64,000 nucleotides of DNA, taken from Takifugu bimaculatus (taxonomy: Eukaryota > Chordata > Actinopteri > Tetraodontiformes > Tetraodontidae). Position numbers and translations under genes: made by a program. How positions within the stretch are numbered: the stretch's first letter is position 1; each line of letters opens with the position of its first letter. Shown here piece by piece: positions 1 through 13,829 of the stretch. The stretch covers positions 9,114,887 to 9,178,886 of the forward strand of contig CP034995.1 of NCBI GenBank assembly GCA_004026145.2, in the 5' to 3' direction. Below the pieces are notes generated by a model. That model ran no database searches. It was not told the DNA's origin and saw only the letters and a program-made list of their open reading frames with translations.

Positions 1-3000
1 CACCATGTCAGTCGCAACAAGCGTGGGCAGGTTGTTGGGACAAGAGGTGGATTCAGGGGATGCACTGTCTGGCTGAGTGGTATGACCTGGGCTTTTATTC
101 GAGAAATTACCTTCTACTTCTGCTCATTCTCCATAATGTTTACTGACACTTGTCTTGTTTGTTCAGGTTTGTCAGGTGCAGGGAAAACCACAGTAAGCAT
201 GGCATTAGAGGAGTATCTGGTTTGTCACGGGATCCCCTGCTATACTCTGGATGGAGACAATATCCGCCAGGGGCTGAACAAGAACCTGGGATTTAGCCCA
301 GAGGACCGTGAAGAGAACATTAGACGAATTGCTGAGGTGGCCCGACTTTTTGCTGATGCTGGGCTGGTGTGCATTGCCAGCTTCATCTCTCCCTACAGCA
401 GGGTGAGTGAACTTTGGAAGACGTTCTCAGCAGTCTTTACACAATTACAGATTACTGCCATTTAGAAGTATAAGATGGACCTCACCGTTAGTCTGAAGAA
501 ATTGTCCTACTTTTGGTTATCAGGTGAAGTGCTTTTCTTTGGATTTCATCCTAACCACGTGTCCTAATTAAAAATTTGCTTATTTTTAGGATCGGCTCAA
601 TGCACGAAAGATCCACGAGGCTGCTGGCCTGCCTTTCTTTGAAGTGTTTGTCGACTGCTCCACTGGATGTGTGTGAGCAGAGGGATGTGAAGGGACTGTA
701 CAAAAGAGCTAGAGCAGGGGAGATAAGAGGTAGGATTAAAGTTAATACTGTCTGTATGCATGTGTTACGGGACTCCAGAAATCTCTTGGCTGTGACCACA
801 ACAGTAACATTTTGTCTGATGTACAGTGATATTATTTTTGTTTATGTTCTTAAAGGAACGATGAAATCTCTGTGTTCATGTTACGACAAGAGCTGGGTGA
901 ACACTCTTTAGGGTTAGGGTTTATATAGGAGGTATCCAGGATTTTAATTTACATATTTTACTTATTATTAGGTTTTACTGGAATTGACTCGGAGTATGAG
1001 AAGCCAGAAGCTCCAGAGCTGGTGCTGAAGACTGACTCCTGTAGTGTGAATGAATGCATACAACAGCTTGTTGACCTACTTCAGGAGAGGGTGAGGATGA
1101 GAAAAGCCTCAAGCACAAGTGTGCATTGTGTTCAGAATAAGAGGCACATTTTAAATATCTTTCATCAGTTTTAGAATTTCTGTGTGCCATATGAGATTCC
1201 TACACTTTATACTTAAAATTTAGACATGAACAAATACCACTGTTCTGTCATTCCTCGGATGGCCACTATGCGGCAGTAATATCCCATTTCTACATAAATC
1301 ACCACAGATGCTCTACTTAGAATTCAGTAATTGATAAAAACAAAATTCTATTACAGCAAAATATTCGGATCTTTTCTATTGGAAAAATCAATTTTTATAT
1401 GTTAAATCTGCAGGACATAGTTCCTGTTGATGCATCTTATGAAGTGAAAGAGCTGTATGTTCAAGAGAATAAACTGGATCTGGCCAAGGCTGATGCAGCG
1501 ACTCTCCCTGCAGTTCAGATTGGAAAGGTTCGTGGTGGTTTTTCTCAGTTATTTATAAATGTAAATAATTAAACAAAACTAACTTTGGATTTCCCCCACT
1601 ATATTTTTCAGGTAGACATGCAGTGGGTGCAAGTGCTGGCTGAAGGCTGGGCCACCCCTCTGAACGGCTTCATGAGAGAGAGAGAGTATTTACAGTGTCT
1701 TCACTTTGACTGCCTGCTCGATGGTAGGATATTCACTTTTATTTTAAAAATAACAGTGCAGGAGCACATAAAGTCATTGTTGCTATTCTTACAAACGAGC
1801 ACTAGGTGGAGATGAGCTCATATAAAATGAATCTCCCATTTTAGCAACGTTTGACTCATTGCTCACCCTTTATGGTACAAAAATATGTCATTTTTAGGCT
1901 TTTGGTTTGATTCCACTTTAGGTATTTAAGCTTATTAAGACAATTCCAACACAAAGTGTGGTTTCACATCACATGGTATTTGCTGACATACATCCTCTGG
2001 ACACAGTTTGAATAACCATCAAAATTATGCAGGAAAATTACAAGAACATTTATTTTTTTTGGCACAAAGGCTCTAACCCCAGGGCACTGAGGTGACTGCA
2101 TATAACAATGTTGGCTATGTATTCAGACTGTCATGTGGTTGATTTTAGTTCCTACCAGGAGGTTGACACTAAATGAATGGCAGTGAAAGAACTGACCCCC
2201 CTAACTTAAACACCTGAATTGGTTGGGAAGCTCGCAGCATGTTTGACTAATCAAATAATGTGCAAAAATAAACGAGCCGCGTGACTCCTTCGCTCAGTCA
2301 TTTGACACACACTCCCAGGTTTTTATTGGAACCAGCTGGAAGTTCTAAATGGTGATGGTGAGAATGAGGTGAGGGTCCAGGCAGCCACAGTCATCTTCAC
2401 CGCCTTCCGTTTCCTCTACATTTGCTCAGATGTAGAGTAACACACGTGTTTAAAATCTCCCAAATCTGTGAACAGAACACTATGAATCATAAAAAAAAGG
2501 ATGGGTTGAGCTTGGCCACACTTGAGGGGGATATTTCTCCACGAGGCCCTTAAATTGCAGCCTTGAAGACTCACAGAAGCCTGTGGTTTCAGTGTATATT
2601 CCACATTTAGCCTGAATGGATACAACATTGAAGTGTAATTAGAAAGACTGTGCTGTGCCGTTGATACCTATCCTTTGATTTTAACCTGCTTGATACAGGG
2701 GTGTGTTTTCAGTGTCCCTGCACCTTTAATCAGGGTTCTGGACTGTTGTTTCTCATTATTTACTGCCACCTAATTGATCACTGACCCACGGAATCATCTC
2801 CTCTTTCTCCTCTGTTGTGTCAGGTGGGGTCATCAACTTGTCTGTGCCCGTGGTGCTGCCGGTGTCTACCGCAGACAAAGAGCGTTTGGACGGCGTGACG
2901 GCCGTGGCCTTGGTTTACGAGGGCAGGCGGGTGGCCATCCTGCGCAACCCGGAGTTCTACGAACACCGCAAAGAAGAGCGATGCGCGCGACAGTGGGGCA

Positions 3001-6000
3001 CCACCTGCAAAGACCATCCCTACATCAAGGTGAGCCGGAGTTGACTGCGTCCCCATTTTAAAGCCGCTGCTGATACGCTAGAGAGCAGCTGCAGATGGTC
3101 CGTATCAGTGTCGGGGTAATAAACGCCCTCCACTTGTCGTGAGAGAACACGGAGCTCTGGGCTGAGCTGTGTATGGAAAGTCTGAGTCGGAGGAGCAGTG
3201 GAGCCTGTCTCAGCTGTCAGGATGCCCAGTGTAATCACTTTGTCTTCTTAGTCAGCGCTCATTCTGCAGGTGTTATTTATTTGTCCTACAAATTTAATTT
3301 GGTAGCTCATCAAGCAACGGAATCTTTGGCTGCGCTGACATGTAAATATTCCCGAGAATTTGTTATAACCTAACAATAAATACAGCAGGTTTACTGGCTT
3401 TCTTGTTATTTTAGGCTTTTTTAAAGATATAGACAGGGTCTGGTATCATAAACACCATTCTCTAATGGCAGCACTGGTTCTGTACCCCTATAGTCTGTGT
3501 CAGTCTGCGTCCACTCTCATCTGCCACTGTGTGTTCTGCTGTGTCTGTTGTTAAAAAGCCCGAGTGTGCACAAGCGCATAAATGTATATTTTAACTTCTA
3601 GATCCAGTAAGCAGTCAGTTCCTACTTCTGCACGGGTGGTACTCAGTGTTCTTTGACCTGTCCTCTTTTGCACAGAAAGGACACGCTTCACATCACACAG
3701 CACTAATTCACCCGTTTCCTGTTTAGTGGACCATCACTCAAACAGGAGCCCCTTCCTAGGAAACAGGAGTGTAATGGCTGTTTATTTAGTCGGAGCACTG
3801 AATCCCAAAACACACCCTATTTTTGTGTCCTCAGTGTGATCAACCCCAGTAGATGCTAGTTTTAAATCATTAAAGAATAAGAAATGGGATTTGTATGTGC
3901 GTTTTACTCCTCAAACAGACAAAATCTAATGGTAATGGCATCCTTTTATTTTTTTCTGGATTCTTCTCTCTTACCATTTTTACAATGCTTGCTTTCTGTG
4001 TCCTAATTCTGGAGGTGTGTTGCCAAGCCCGTGGACAGTGAGCAGTGTTATCAGGAAGTTGATGTCCAGTTTATTAAATGCAACAGCCAAAAGGTGGAGG
4101 TGATCACATAAATGAACAGCAGGTCCTGTCTGGATCGTTCTGATCACATTCTCAGACAGAAGATTTCAATGTTGTTTTTCAGGATACCACCTTCGCCTGT
4201 GTTCTTACTGAGACCGTAACAGCCCATCGTCCTTGTCTGTGTTTCAGATGGTGATGGAAAGTGGCGACTGGCTGGTCGGGGGTGACCTGCAGGTCTTGGA
4301 TAAGATCTACTGGAATGACGGGCTGGATCAGTACCGCCTGACTCCGGCTGAGCTCAAACAGAAGTTCAAACAGATGAATGCGGGTATGAGCCATATTTCT
4401 GTTGGTGCTTGTTTGGTTCCTCGTGTTTATGCGGAGGTTATGGGAAACAGACTCTCCAGTGTCAGAGTGTTTAGAAAGTTCTCCCTCGCTGGATAACTCT
4501 GTCACTTCACTACATTTGTTATTTTAGTTTAGTCTTTGGAGATGCAGGGAGTGACGCGATTCTTGCCCTGATTGCCTCCTCCTGTATATTTAGATTCGGT
4601 GGTCTGACTCTCGGCTTGGATGCACTGCGGCCTTTTGTTTGCGTTGTTCGGATGCGTTTCTTCACAATTTGACAGTCTTTTCATCTTCTCTTTAGATGCC
4701 GTATTTGCGTTCCAGCTTCGCAACCCAGTCCACAACGGTCACGCTCTCCTGATGCAGGACACCCACAGGCGTCTGATCGAGCGGGGCTACCGCAGGCCTG
4801 TTCTGCTGCTTCACCCACTGGGAGGGTGGACCAAGGACGACGACGTGCCCCTCCCCTGGCGAATGAAGCAGCACGCCGCTGTGCTGGAAGAGGGCGTCCT
4901 TAATCCAGCGTCGACCATCATATCCATCTTCCCTTCACCCATGATGTATGCGGGGCCAACCGAGGTGATCCTGATGGGGAATGTCTTATTTGTGGTTAAA
5001 CGCTTGAGGTTACTTTTATTAATAATACCCCCCAAAAAAGAGGGATCAAGCTTTCTTTTATACTGACAGTGCAGAGGACTGCAGACACGCCGCTGTCTGC
5101 AAATTCCTGAGGGGAATAAATGGCAGGAGAGGGGATTTATAATGTCTTGAACAGCATGGTTTTGTGTTTCCTGCCATATGTAAAAACCACTTAGTGTGAC
5201 TGAGCATAGCTGCGCAGTTTGCAAGCTTTTAATTATTCACTTATGATGATGATAATGGGACTTACAGTTAAGAATATTGAGAGCACATTGGAGGCTGATG
5301 TTTATTATTTATTAGTTCATTAAATAATTGATTGAACTTGTTGTTCTGTGTTGGGAGTTCAGAGAGCCAGGCTTTAGCATGTAACATTACTTTTCTTTAC
5401 TGTTTCAATAACATACAGAACACGAGTCTGGGCTGATCTTATGACTGCAACATTTTAAATACAACTTCTCTTTTATCTCTCTTCATTATCCTGGTTTGGA
5501 AACAGTCTGTAAACTGTGGACCTGTGTTGCTTCCTGGTTTTTCTCGCACATGTGCAGGTTCAGTGGCACTGCAGAGCTCGCATGGTAGCCGGAGCCAACT
5601 TTTACATCGTGGGCCGCGATCCTGCAGGTATGCCGCACCCCGAGACCGGAAAGGACCTGTACGAACCGACCCACGGGGCCAAGGTGCTCACCATGGCGCC
5701 GGGGCTCATCACTCTGGAGATTGTGCCCTTCAAAGTCGCTGCGTACAACAAGGTCAAAAGAGCGATGGACTTTTACGACCCCAAAAAGTGAGTCACGGTT
5801 TGTCATGGTCATGAATTTTTTCTTCTTTTGGTCCATTTAACTCTGTTAGAGTGTTGGAATATTCTTGCGGTTTTGAGTTTCAGGCCACGCTGTCAAATTA
5901 AATCAATATATATTTTTTTTTGTTTCTTCGTTTGTAATGACTGTTGACCGAATAAATAACAAAAGAGATATTTAATTATCTATCTAAAAAAAATTACAGC

Positions 6001-7257
6001 CTGACGAATTTTTGCTCTTAAAGTGCTGTTAAAGTCATTAAAAAATAATCGTGAGATCTTTCAGCTTCTTTCCCAGATTTGAAGCAGCTCCTTCCATTAT
6101 GTTACACAACTTGCGAGTTTAGCCAGGAATGTTGAAAAACTAAATATGGCCGGGCTAATCAAAAGGTTGCCTTTGTTTTCCATGATGCATATTTATAACA
6201 TTAGGTCCAAAGCAAGTTGTTCATCAGGAACATCTAGTACTTTTTATCCAGGTTTCTTTAAAAACAAAAACGTTTTTAAACTATGACCAACCGTGTGTTT
6301 AGGCTCCCAGCACTTTGAAAGTATGGCCATGTTTAAAAAAAATAATTAAAAAAAATCACTCTGTTTGCTAAACATCACCCTTTATTTCCACATCTGGGGA
6401 ATTCTTAATCATAAATGGGGGATGGGGGGGGAGGCGTGATCCAGACTTCAAAAGTTTTATTTTATGAAAAAAAATAAAAATCACATGAAACTAAAGATGT
6501 GTCACGCTCTGAACGCTTTCAAGAATAAAGCTTTATTTTTTATTTCATAGAATGTAGCTGCGTGGTTGCTCGTTTTACGCCTCCCTTGGTGGTAACCGTC
6601 CCGCGTTTGTTTGTTTGTTATTACTTTTTTGGCAGTTTAATGTTGCTGACAGGAAGATTTGCAGGAGTCTGCATGCTGAAAAGGCCTGCCTGTGTAAATA
6701 GCCTTGGCTCATATCACAACCAAGCTGTTCCTAATTTGACACTACTGTCGTTCTCCTCCATAGAACTCTTATTTCTCACCCTGTCAACTGTTGGATCTTC
6801 CCTCCTAATCTCTCCTCAATAACAACTGAAAACTTTTTAATTCCAGAAAAGAGCCTTTCTGAATGTGACAAAGTTCTGTTGCTCAGATGTGTGAAATGTC
6901 CCCATCTGGATCCTCCTGGATTAACACACTTAGCGCACACTGACAGTCGTATTAGATCACCAGCGCATCAAACACATGTCCAAACTACCACAAGGTTACT
7001 ACCAATAAACAAATCCCAGCCAGAGAGTGTGATCCCTGCTCTCACTTTAGTCACCCACGCTCCAGGGGAGTCGTGGTAGCGACTCTATTTATTCTTTCTT
7101 TCCTGCTTTCTTTTTCAGACACCAGGATTATGATTTCATCTCAGGCACGCGCATGCGACGGATGGCCCGCGAGGGAGAGAACCCTCCAGACGGCTTCATG
7201 GCACCGACAGCCTGGGCTGTCCTGAAGGAATACTACCAGTCCATGGAGAAGGCTTAA
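1..7257 (+). CDS. papss1: papss1, bifunctional PAPS synthase 1 (5' partial, 11 exons seen)
   Basis: The product makes PAPS, the universal sulfate donor, in two steps: ATP sulfurylase forms APS and APS kinase phosphorylates it. Coding exons are 1-79, 167-402, 590-729, 972-1090, 1414-1527, 1612-1723, 2824-3029, 4248-4383, 4696-4964, 5558-5787 and 7119-7257 (TAA 7255-7257). All introns are GT-AG and the phases agree, except for one extra base near 656. The N-terminal kinase domain shows the Walker A motif GLSGAGKT, split over the first two exons. The C-terminal sulfurylase domain shows the HNGH nucleotide motif at 4731-4742. The visible part encodes 592 residues after allowing for the extra base, which equals human PAPSS1 from about residue 33 to the end as I recall it. 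The end SMEKA and the dkk2 neighbour favour papss1 over papss2. The start codon and first exon(s) lie upstream. Introns of 1.1-1.3 kb (1724-2823, 3030-4247, 5788-7118) show no other gene. Confidence 0.95.
650..676 (+). other. papss1: One-base insertion breaking papss1 exon 3
   Basis: Read from the splice acceptor, the exon is in frame up to GTC GAC (650-655, Val-Asp). One surplus base, most simply t656, then shifts the frame, and the uncorrected frame stops at TGA 674-676. Omitting that base restores [15 protein letters not shown], which matches the family closely, and makes the exon 139 bases long, the length required by the phases of both flanking introns. It corresponds to about residue 159/160 of the human protein. 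Confidence 0.85.
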
Positions 7258-8050
7258 AGCTTTTTGCCTTTTAAATGGGGAAAAGGTTACAGAAATAGCC
7301 TGGTTTCTACTTGTGTTTTGAAATGGGGAATACTGGGACCAGTTCTGTGTTTGAAACAAAGCTCTTTGTTGTTTTAATTGTATTGTTTTGTTTTAACTCT
7401 GTACTATAATTTCACTAAACCTTTGCTACTCTGTAGTTAGAAGAGAAAGAAGTAATATTGTTCCAATGAGTGTTATTCACTTCATGTTTTAACCACATTG
7501 TCCACACACATGCACACACAGTTTAGATGCATTAAGGTCCGCTTGTGAAGTGCTGTTGACCAACACTGAAATGTGATTGAGGAGTATTAGCGCCATCTAA
7601 ATAATGAGGTTAGTGCATCTGCATCACTACTGAATGTTTGGAAGGTGTCAGTCGCACAGACTTTAGTGTCCACACGTTTTTGATGTGAGAATCGAGTGCC
7701 TTTTGAAATCTGGTCTGAATTAAAGCATGTGTGCACTCACACACATGCGCGTGTCCAGTGTTACACTGAAGCTGTCGAGGAAGGTAACATCATTGTTGCT
7801 GTTTTTAATGGGATATGCAAACTTGCTATTTATAATGCCCTTTTTTTACATGTTTGTTTTTGTTCGTGGTCTTGGTAGTGAGGTTTTTGTTACATTCTCA
7901 TCATTTACGTCTCTCTCCTTCATGAGTTTCTCTCATTTTCCACATCGTGATTTATTTCAAGAGCCGTACGGTGTAATCGTGATTGACAGATGCCATCGAG
8001 GGATCAGATTTGTGATCTTCCTTGTCTAATAAACCGTTTTTAGCAAAAAG
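7258..8050 (+). other. papss1: papss1 3' UTR
   Basis: This is non-coding sequence from the papss1 stop to just past a canonical AATAAA at 8028-8033. It is AT-rich, and the ORFs in it are short and resemble nothing I know. The exact cleavage site is inferred. A second AATAAA at 8210-8215 could give a longer form. Confidence 0.6.
8028..8033 (+). terminator. Polyadenylation signal AATAAA of papss1
   Basis: A canonical hexamer lies 771 bases after the papss1 stop. It is followed within 30 bases by a T/G-rich stretch (tgtttgggtttctttttatg), as expected of a cleavage and polyadenylation site. The hexamer at 8210-8215 is an alternative. Confidence 0.6.
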
Positions 8051-9793
8051 AGCAAATTGTTTGGGTTTCTTTTTATGTGATTGTTCACCTGTAGCTTCCT
8101 TGTGAAGGGTTCAATATCCCTCAACCTGGTTTTAAGTGATGACGCTGAATTTCATGGACTTTAGGAAGTTGGGGTGATCTCGTGTCATCAGAACTTCCTG
8201 AGTGTAACAAATAAATGACAAAAATATGTTTCCGTCCATACAAAAAGGGCCTGTTGAATGTTGTGACCTGCCATATTATCAATCAGCTGGATATTAAATG
8301 TGACGGAGCCTCTGGTGGGTCTAATCAGACACGGATTTACCCACGCTGCTGACGCAGAGAGGCTGCAGCTGGATTCCAGATGCAGTGAGAGTGGAAGTTA
8401 ACAGCCTTTAAAATGCCAGTGGTCAGAAGTACCCTGGATCTGGGTCATCTAAACCAACTGCGAGATGTAACGATGATCCCTGCAGGCAGCACTTTTTCTG
8501 ATGCCAGATCGTGTTCAATCTCAAAAAGTAATCAAGCTGATTCCTCTGGAATACTTCAAAAGATCTTTTTTTTTCCTACACAGAATCTGATCAAATGATG
8601 AGAAGTTCTTTTATTTCTTTTTTTTTTATAGGTCCGGAGGACTGTTGGCTGTTTGGATTATGTGACCATCAGTACCTTTTGATAGCATCTTGCTCCAACG
8701 GAAGCGTCTCTTCCTCAACTCTTCTCTTGACTCTTCATATTTATACAATAAGAGGATGTCAAAGGTCAACAAATGGGCCTCCCTTTATCAGCAAATCTTG
8801 TCATTATTTTCATAATTATTCAGTCAGAAAGGCTCTGAAAGCAGCCAAGAAACTCCTCCAGACCTTTTCTGCATGTGTGCAGGCTCCCACCCGGATGATG
8901 CACCGTCAGATATATCAGCCAGGTCAGCTCGGTGCTTTTTTACAATTAACTTTGCGGTAAAAATGTTGCACAGCGGCCTTTCGCCTTTATACTTGAGCTG
9001 CGTAATGTGCGCGCCGTCTCGTAGAGACGCTGTCATCGCCGCCGTTCCCGTGCCATGCACCGACCGGGTCGGGCCTGACACGCACTCCAGCTGCATTTAT
9101 CTCCAATTTCCTCTCATCTGGTTTGACTTACGCTCAAAGCCAGTCGTGATAAAACAGGATTTAGTTTGCAAAATACAGCGCGTGGTGGGACGCGGGCTAA
9201 AGTCCAAGGTAAACCGTGGTCGTCTGCCATGGCGCTGAGGTGTGCGCATGGCAGGGCCGGGGCAGAGAGATCTGGCATGCTGTCGTCTGGGTCTTTGTGA
9301 TGAGGATGGAAGCATCATCTGGACTGCCAGCTTCGTGTCTCCTGCATTTTTTTTTTTTTTTTAAACCCATCTGTGGTCAAAAAAATAAAAATGCTGACAT
9401 ATGGTTAACATACTGCCGACATTGAGCCGCGTCTTCTAGCAGAAAGAAAAGCTGCATCCAGACAATAAAAAGCAAACGCGTTTGGTGAAATATAGCTGAT
9501 TAAACTTGTTAAAATTGTTTTCCATACAATCCCGTGATGTCATATACTCCACAACTGACTATTACAAAGCCAAAAGAGGCTTTAACTCACCTTCAACTGC
9601 ATGAAAATATCACAACATAGTGGCAGAGGTGAGTTAAAATAGCACATTTATCATGCTGCCATCGTATTGCACATCATTCTCTTTAATGTTGTAGACGCTC
9701 CTTAAGCCTTTGATATTAGATTCAAAGGACAGTGATAACTACAAGAACAAGCCCTTGCTAATAAATCCTTCCTATTGATTCTTCTGTTGTCAG

Positions 9794-9813
9794 CCCCCCC
9801 CCCCCCCCCCCCC
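9794..9813 (+). repeat. Poly-C tract, 20 bases
   Basis: An uninterrupted run of 20 C residues in the papss1-dkk2 interval. A tract of this length is prone to length error in sequencing and to slippage in the genome. Confidence 0.95.
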
Positions 9814-12800
9814 ATGTCATAAAGCTTCAGAAATATCACCCGATGAGCCAGAGGCTTTGTGTAAAGAGACAATATGGCGAGCACAGGATCGTGGATCAAA
9901 GGGAAGCGTTTCATAACTTTGGATGACTGCAGAGAGAGGAATGTTTGGCTCGGGTACCTTCCGGTAATTCTGATAATTCTGAAGAAGAAGATGAAGACAA
10001 CTGACCCCTGGACTGGTGCTCCAGGGCTCCTCTTCAGCCAGAAACCCTCTAACTCCCAGGACACTGCGATTATTCCATGAGAGGAATGTGAGCCAGGAAT
10101 AAAGTCAGACATCTACCACATCATCTGAGGTGATAATATATAACATTCAAATGTACAATAATGTATAATGTTTCTCAAGAAATGTGTTGAACCAGCCTGT
10201 CTAACCTGGGCACCTTCACCCCTCTGCTGGCTGGCTGCAGTAATGCTCCCAATCCCTCGATTACATCAGGGAGGAAGGCCGAGCATAGACGAGGAAGCAT
10301 GCGAAACTATCCGCAGAACAGCGGAAAATTGTAATTAGAACGTTGGGATAGGTGTTTTGTCTAATTCATGTGGGCGACGGCCATCTTAAATAAACCGTCC
10401 CAGGTTTCCAGAGTTGTTTATCCGCTCAGAGAGGGCCGGGATGAGAGCGGATGAAAAGCGAGGGAGCCACTCGCTGTTGTTCAGACGCACGTCACCGCAA
10501 ACTGAATCAAGGATTTCGTGTCAGCATCTGGTGCCCATTTGCAGCGTGTGTTTACATGCACAGTACAGTGGTACCTCGGCATTTTACCGGTTGCTATGCC
10601 ATATTTCGGACTGCCATTTGGGGTTTACTTGACATGAAATGATACCCCGACCGAGCAGGTGGCCCGACAGCACGGGTCAGAGTGAAAGAAGCAGAACTGA
10701 AATGACAGCAAATCCAAAAAACTAATAAAGACTCCAAAACGAATGCAAAACCCTCTCCTCATCCAATTAATCCCTAAATTCTGATCATTTTTGTACATTT
10801 CTATAGTTGTGCAGATGCCCTCCTAAAACATATATTTATACTTTTGAGGTGCTATTATTATATTTTAGATTTTGATTCTAATATTTCAAGTTTTTAAAAA
10901 TTTTTGGTGAACTGTTGGTTATCTAACAAAACGCGGTTTCAGTGCTCTTTTATTGCACGTTTGACAACTTCTTTATCCATTTTCTCTTGTGTTCATCTGT
11001 TCACCAGCACCGTCTCCAAATGCAGACTGAATACGTCTGATTTTAATTCTTAAACTTGTCCTTCTACGTCTCTTGGGCAAGCTGCTCTGGGGAGGAGCAG
11101 CCATTTTATTACCTACGACAGAGACAAACAGGCGGCCGAACATCGAACCTCTCCTGATTTGATCGGCCAGGAATGCACATTCAGGTCCAGCTTCGATGTA
11201 GAAAAGATCGCACGGCAGCAAATTGTATTTAAGCGAAAGGCGAAATGTTTATGTGATCGAATTAACAACGTGTCCGCTCAACTATTCCAGCGTGAGAGCG
11301 AGCCAGGACAATAAAACCGACTAGGAAACACACGAGCGCTCGCTCGCTTATTGCTCTTTGGGTCCTAAAATGAATATCGACATTTCTCCTCAGAATTTTC
11401 CATGCCCTGGATCACTCACTCACACACACATACACACACTCCCCAGCTCCATGGGGTCATTTCCTCTGGTCCAGCTAGTGTTGACCCTTCTCATATTCAA
11501 GTTATAACTCATGCCCCACAGTTCATTCTGAGTTCACACGCCACGACATAACAAGTGTCTGTGATTGTCTTCCAGCTGTTGCGCCTGCCATGCTGCTGAT
11601 GTGGTTTCAGCCTCTCGCTACAGAGCTTACTCATGCCTCGTCAAGCCGCCCCCATCTCCCAGCCATCAGATGCGCTGCTATCCGATACCGTGATTGTATT
11701 TGTCTTGGACGTCGCTCCGGCTTTGATCGCAAATTCCCAGTAATTCCTCTGGATTCCATCCGACCCTGCGCAAACAGCGCGTGCAAGAGTAGAAGCTGAT
11801 GCTGCGGCTGATGGGAAGCCGGAGCCTGCAGGAAGACCCGTGGCTAGATAAGTGGCCTCGAGGACGTTTGCAGCGTGCATGTCGGCTACCTGCGTGTGAC
11901 GGAAGGCTTGGACAGCATGTGTTCGCCATGGGGATTAACTGCAACCCGACTGCTGGAAATTGTTCATCGCAGCCTGGAAAAAAGCAGTAGTCAGAGCTGA
12001 CAACAGCCCGAGTGACTCACGCTGACCCTTGAATAGCAGGAGCTATGTCATTAACCGGTCCCACAGTGTCTTTTGTTTACTCCAGACACACCAAAAAAAC
12101 CAAAATGCTACGTGCATGCATAGCTATGGTGCGTAGAATTCCCCTCATACTGTACTTCCTGGTTCAGAAACCTCTGTCTCTGGCTTCAAAGAGCGAGGTT
12201 CCAGAGGAACTTTGGCACAGTTATTCAAAGATATGGTTGCAGATGCCCTCCAAATGTTATTTATGACCATAAAACCTTTAATGGTGTCATCTAACCCTTC
12301 CAGCGGGGCTCAGGAGGTGCCGTGAAGGTGCCATTGATCCTCGGTGACCTGGAGCTAAAAATTCAACGTTCTCAGGGATCTATTAACATGTATCCCAGCT
12401 AGCAGCTTTGATGCCTGTTTTAGTCTGACTCCTTGCCATTTCACACAGTTTCAGCTTATCAAATCAGCGCCTGTTACATCACACAATCATTTGGAAGCAA
12501 TTTCAAAGCCGGTGTCCTCTGGTTTTAGGTTTGGACCAACATTTGTTGCCTTTTCATTGAGGCTTTCACCAATTTCCATGATATTATGTTCGGTATACCC
12601 ACCAAAGCAGTTATACTTCACTGTATCCTAACACATTAAAAAGCTACGAGCCCCCTCATTTGTTGGTGTAATTACAGGATCTCAGCATGCAGGAATGGGG
12701 ACCGTTCATGGAAATAACTAAAGTAAATGAGATAAAGACTGGGATAAATATCCAGGATCCATATGTCCTGTTCCACCCTTTCTTTGTTGGCTGCCTGTTG

Positions 12801-13786
12801 TTCTGTGTGGGCTCCAAAAAAGAAAAAAAAAAAACTAAAATCAGAAGAAATCTAATGCAGCAAAGTGCCCCAAAATGGATGGAGCAGCAAAGACTTTATT
12901 AAGCTGAATTTAATTTCATTTTGTTTATTGTCCACGATAAAGCAAAGCATTTTTTCCTGCCCCGTGTGGTTGCAGTTGTTTGCCTGAGGCTCAGTTAGTC
13001 TCTCAGATGTGTTGCAGGACCCGACCTCAGCGTTTAAACAGCATCCTGCTTCAGCCTGCAGCCAAGGACCTCCCCGGATGAAACACTGCTTGCAGTCACA
13101 CCCCCAAATACATTTTCACAACATGTTAATTTGGATTGTTTTCTGTAATTACGATTAGAATTCAGGCAGTGTTGTTACATTCTGTCTGGGTAATGTTAGA
13201 TTTGAAAAAAAGGGGGAAAAAAATTCCAAACATGACCTGACCCCACATCTGTGTTTGATCTAGACGCAGCAGATTTATGAATTTGTTCGTTTCTTGTCTC
13301 CATTCTTTGCTCTGGCATCCACCTGCAGCAGGACCTTTCCTGCCCCATCGATACGTTTGCGTTATATATAATGTGTTATTGTATTGCTCTCGCTAAAAAC
13401 ATAGTCAATTGTACTAAATCAGATTTCCCAGACAAGGATAGCGCGGTCGGAATCTGGAAACCGCCGGTGTAGGTATACACCTTAATCGGATCCAAACCAG
13501 CCCGGACCAACCGCATAAACGGCAAACTAAATCGGAGCCAGACTCTAATGGGATCAAGGAAAAGTGCTGAGAGCTAAACTGACACACGTTTTCTGCCAGA
13601 AGACACAGTGGATCCAGTTCATGCTGTTCCACCTCACCGTCTCAGCTCGGCAGGAGACCAGTCACCCACTCGCTAACTTGTTTGTTGACTCTTTGATTTG
13701 TGATGTCACAGGTCGCCAAGAAAAGGCCCACCGCTGCGAAATTGCCACCTCAATATCAGAATCTGGCACAGTTTGGTCGGTAAATC

Positions 13787-13788
<2 letters not shown>

Positions 13789-13824
<36 letters not shown>

Positions 13825-13829
13825 CACAC
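13789..13829 (+). repeat. (CA)n microsatellite
   Basis: About 20 CA units with one CG interruption. Dinucleotide CA is the commonest microsatellite class in fish genomes and is probably length-polymorphic. Confidence 0.95.

Noticed and set aside
11590..11990. Cluster of overlapping ORFs on both strands
   Set aside because: Several frames are open at once because of high GC content. None resembles a protein family, so it is more likely a regulatory or neutral GC-rich patch.
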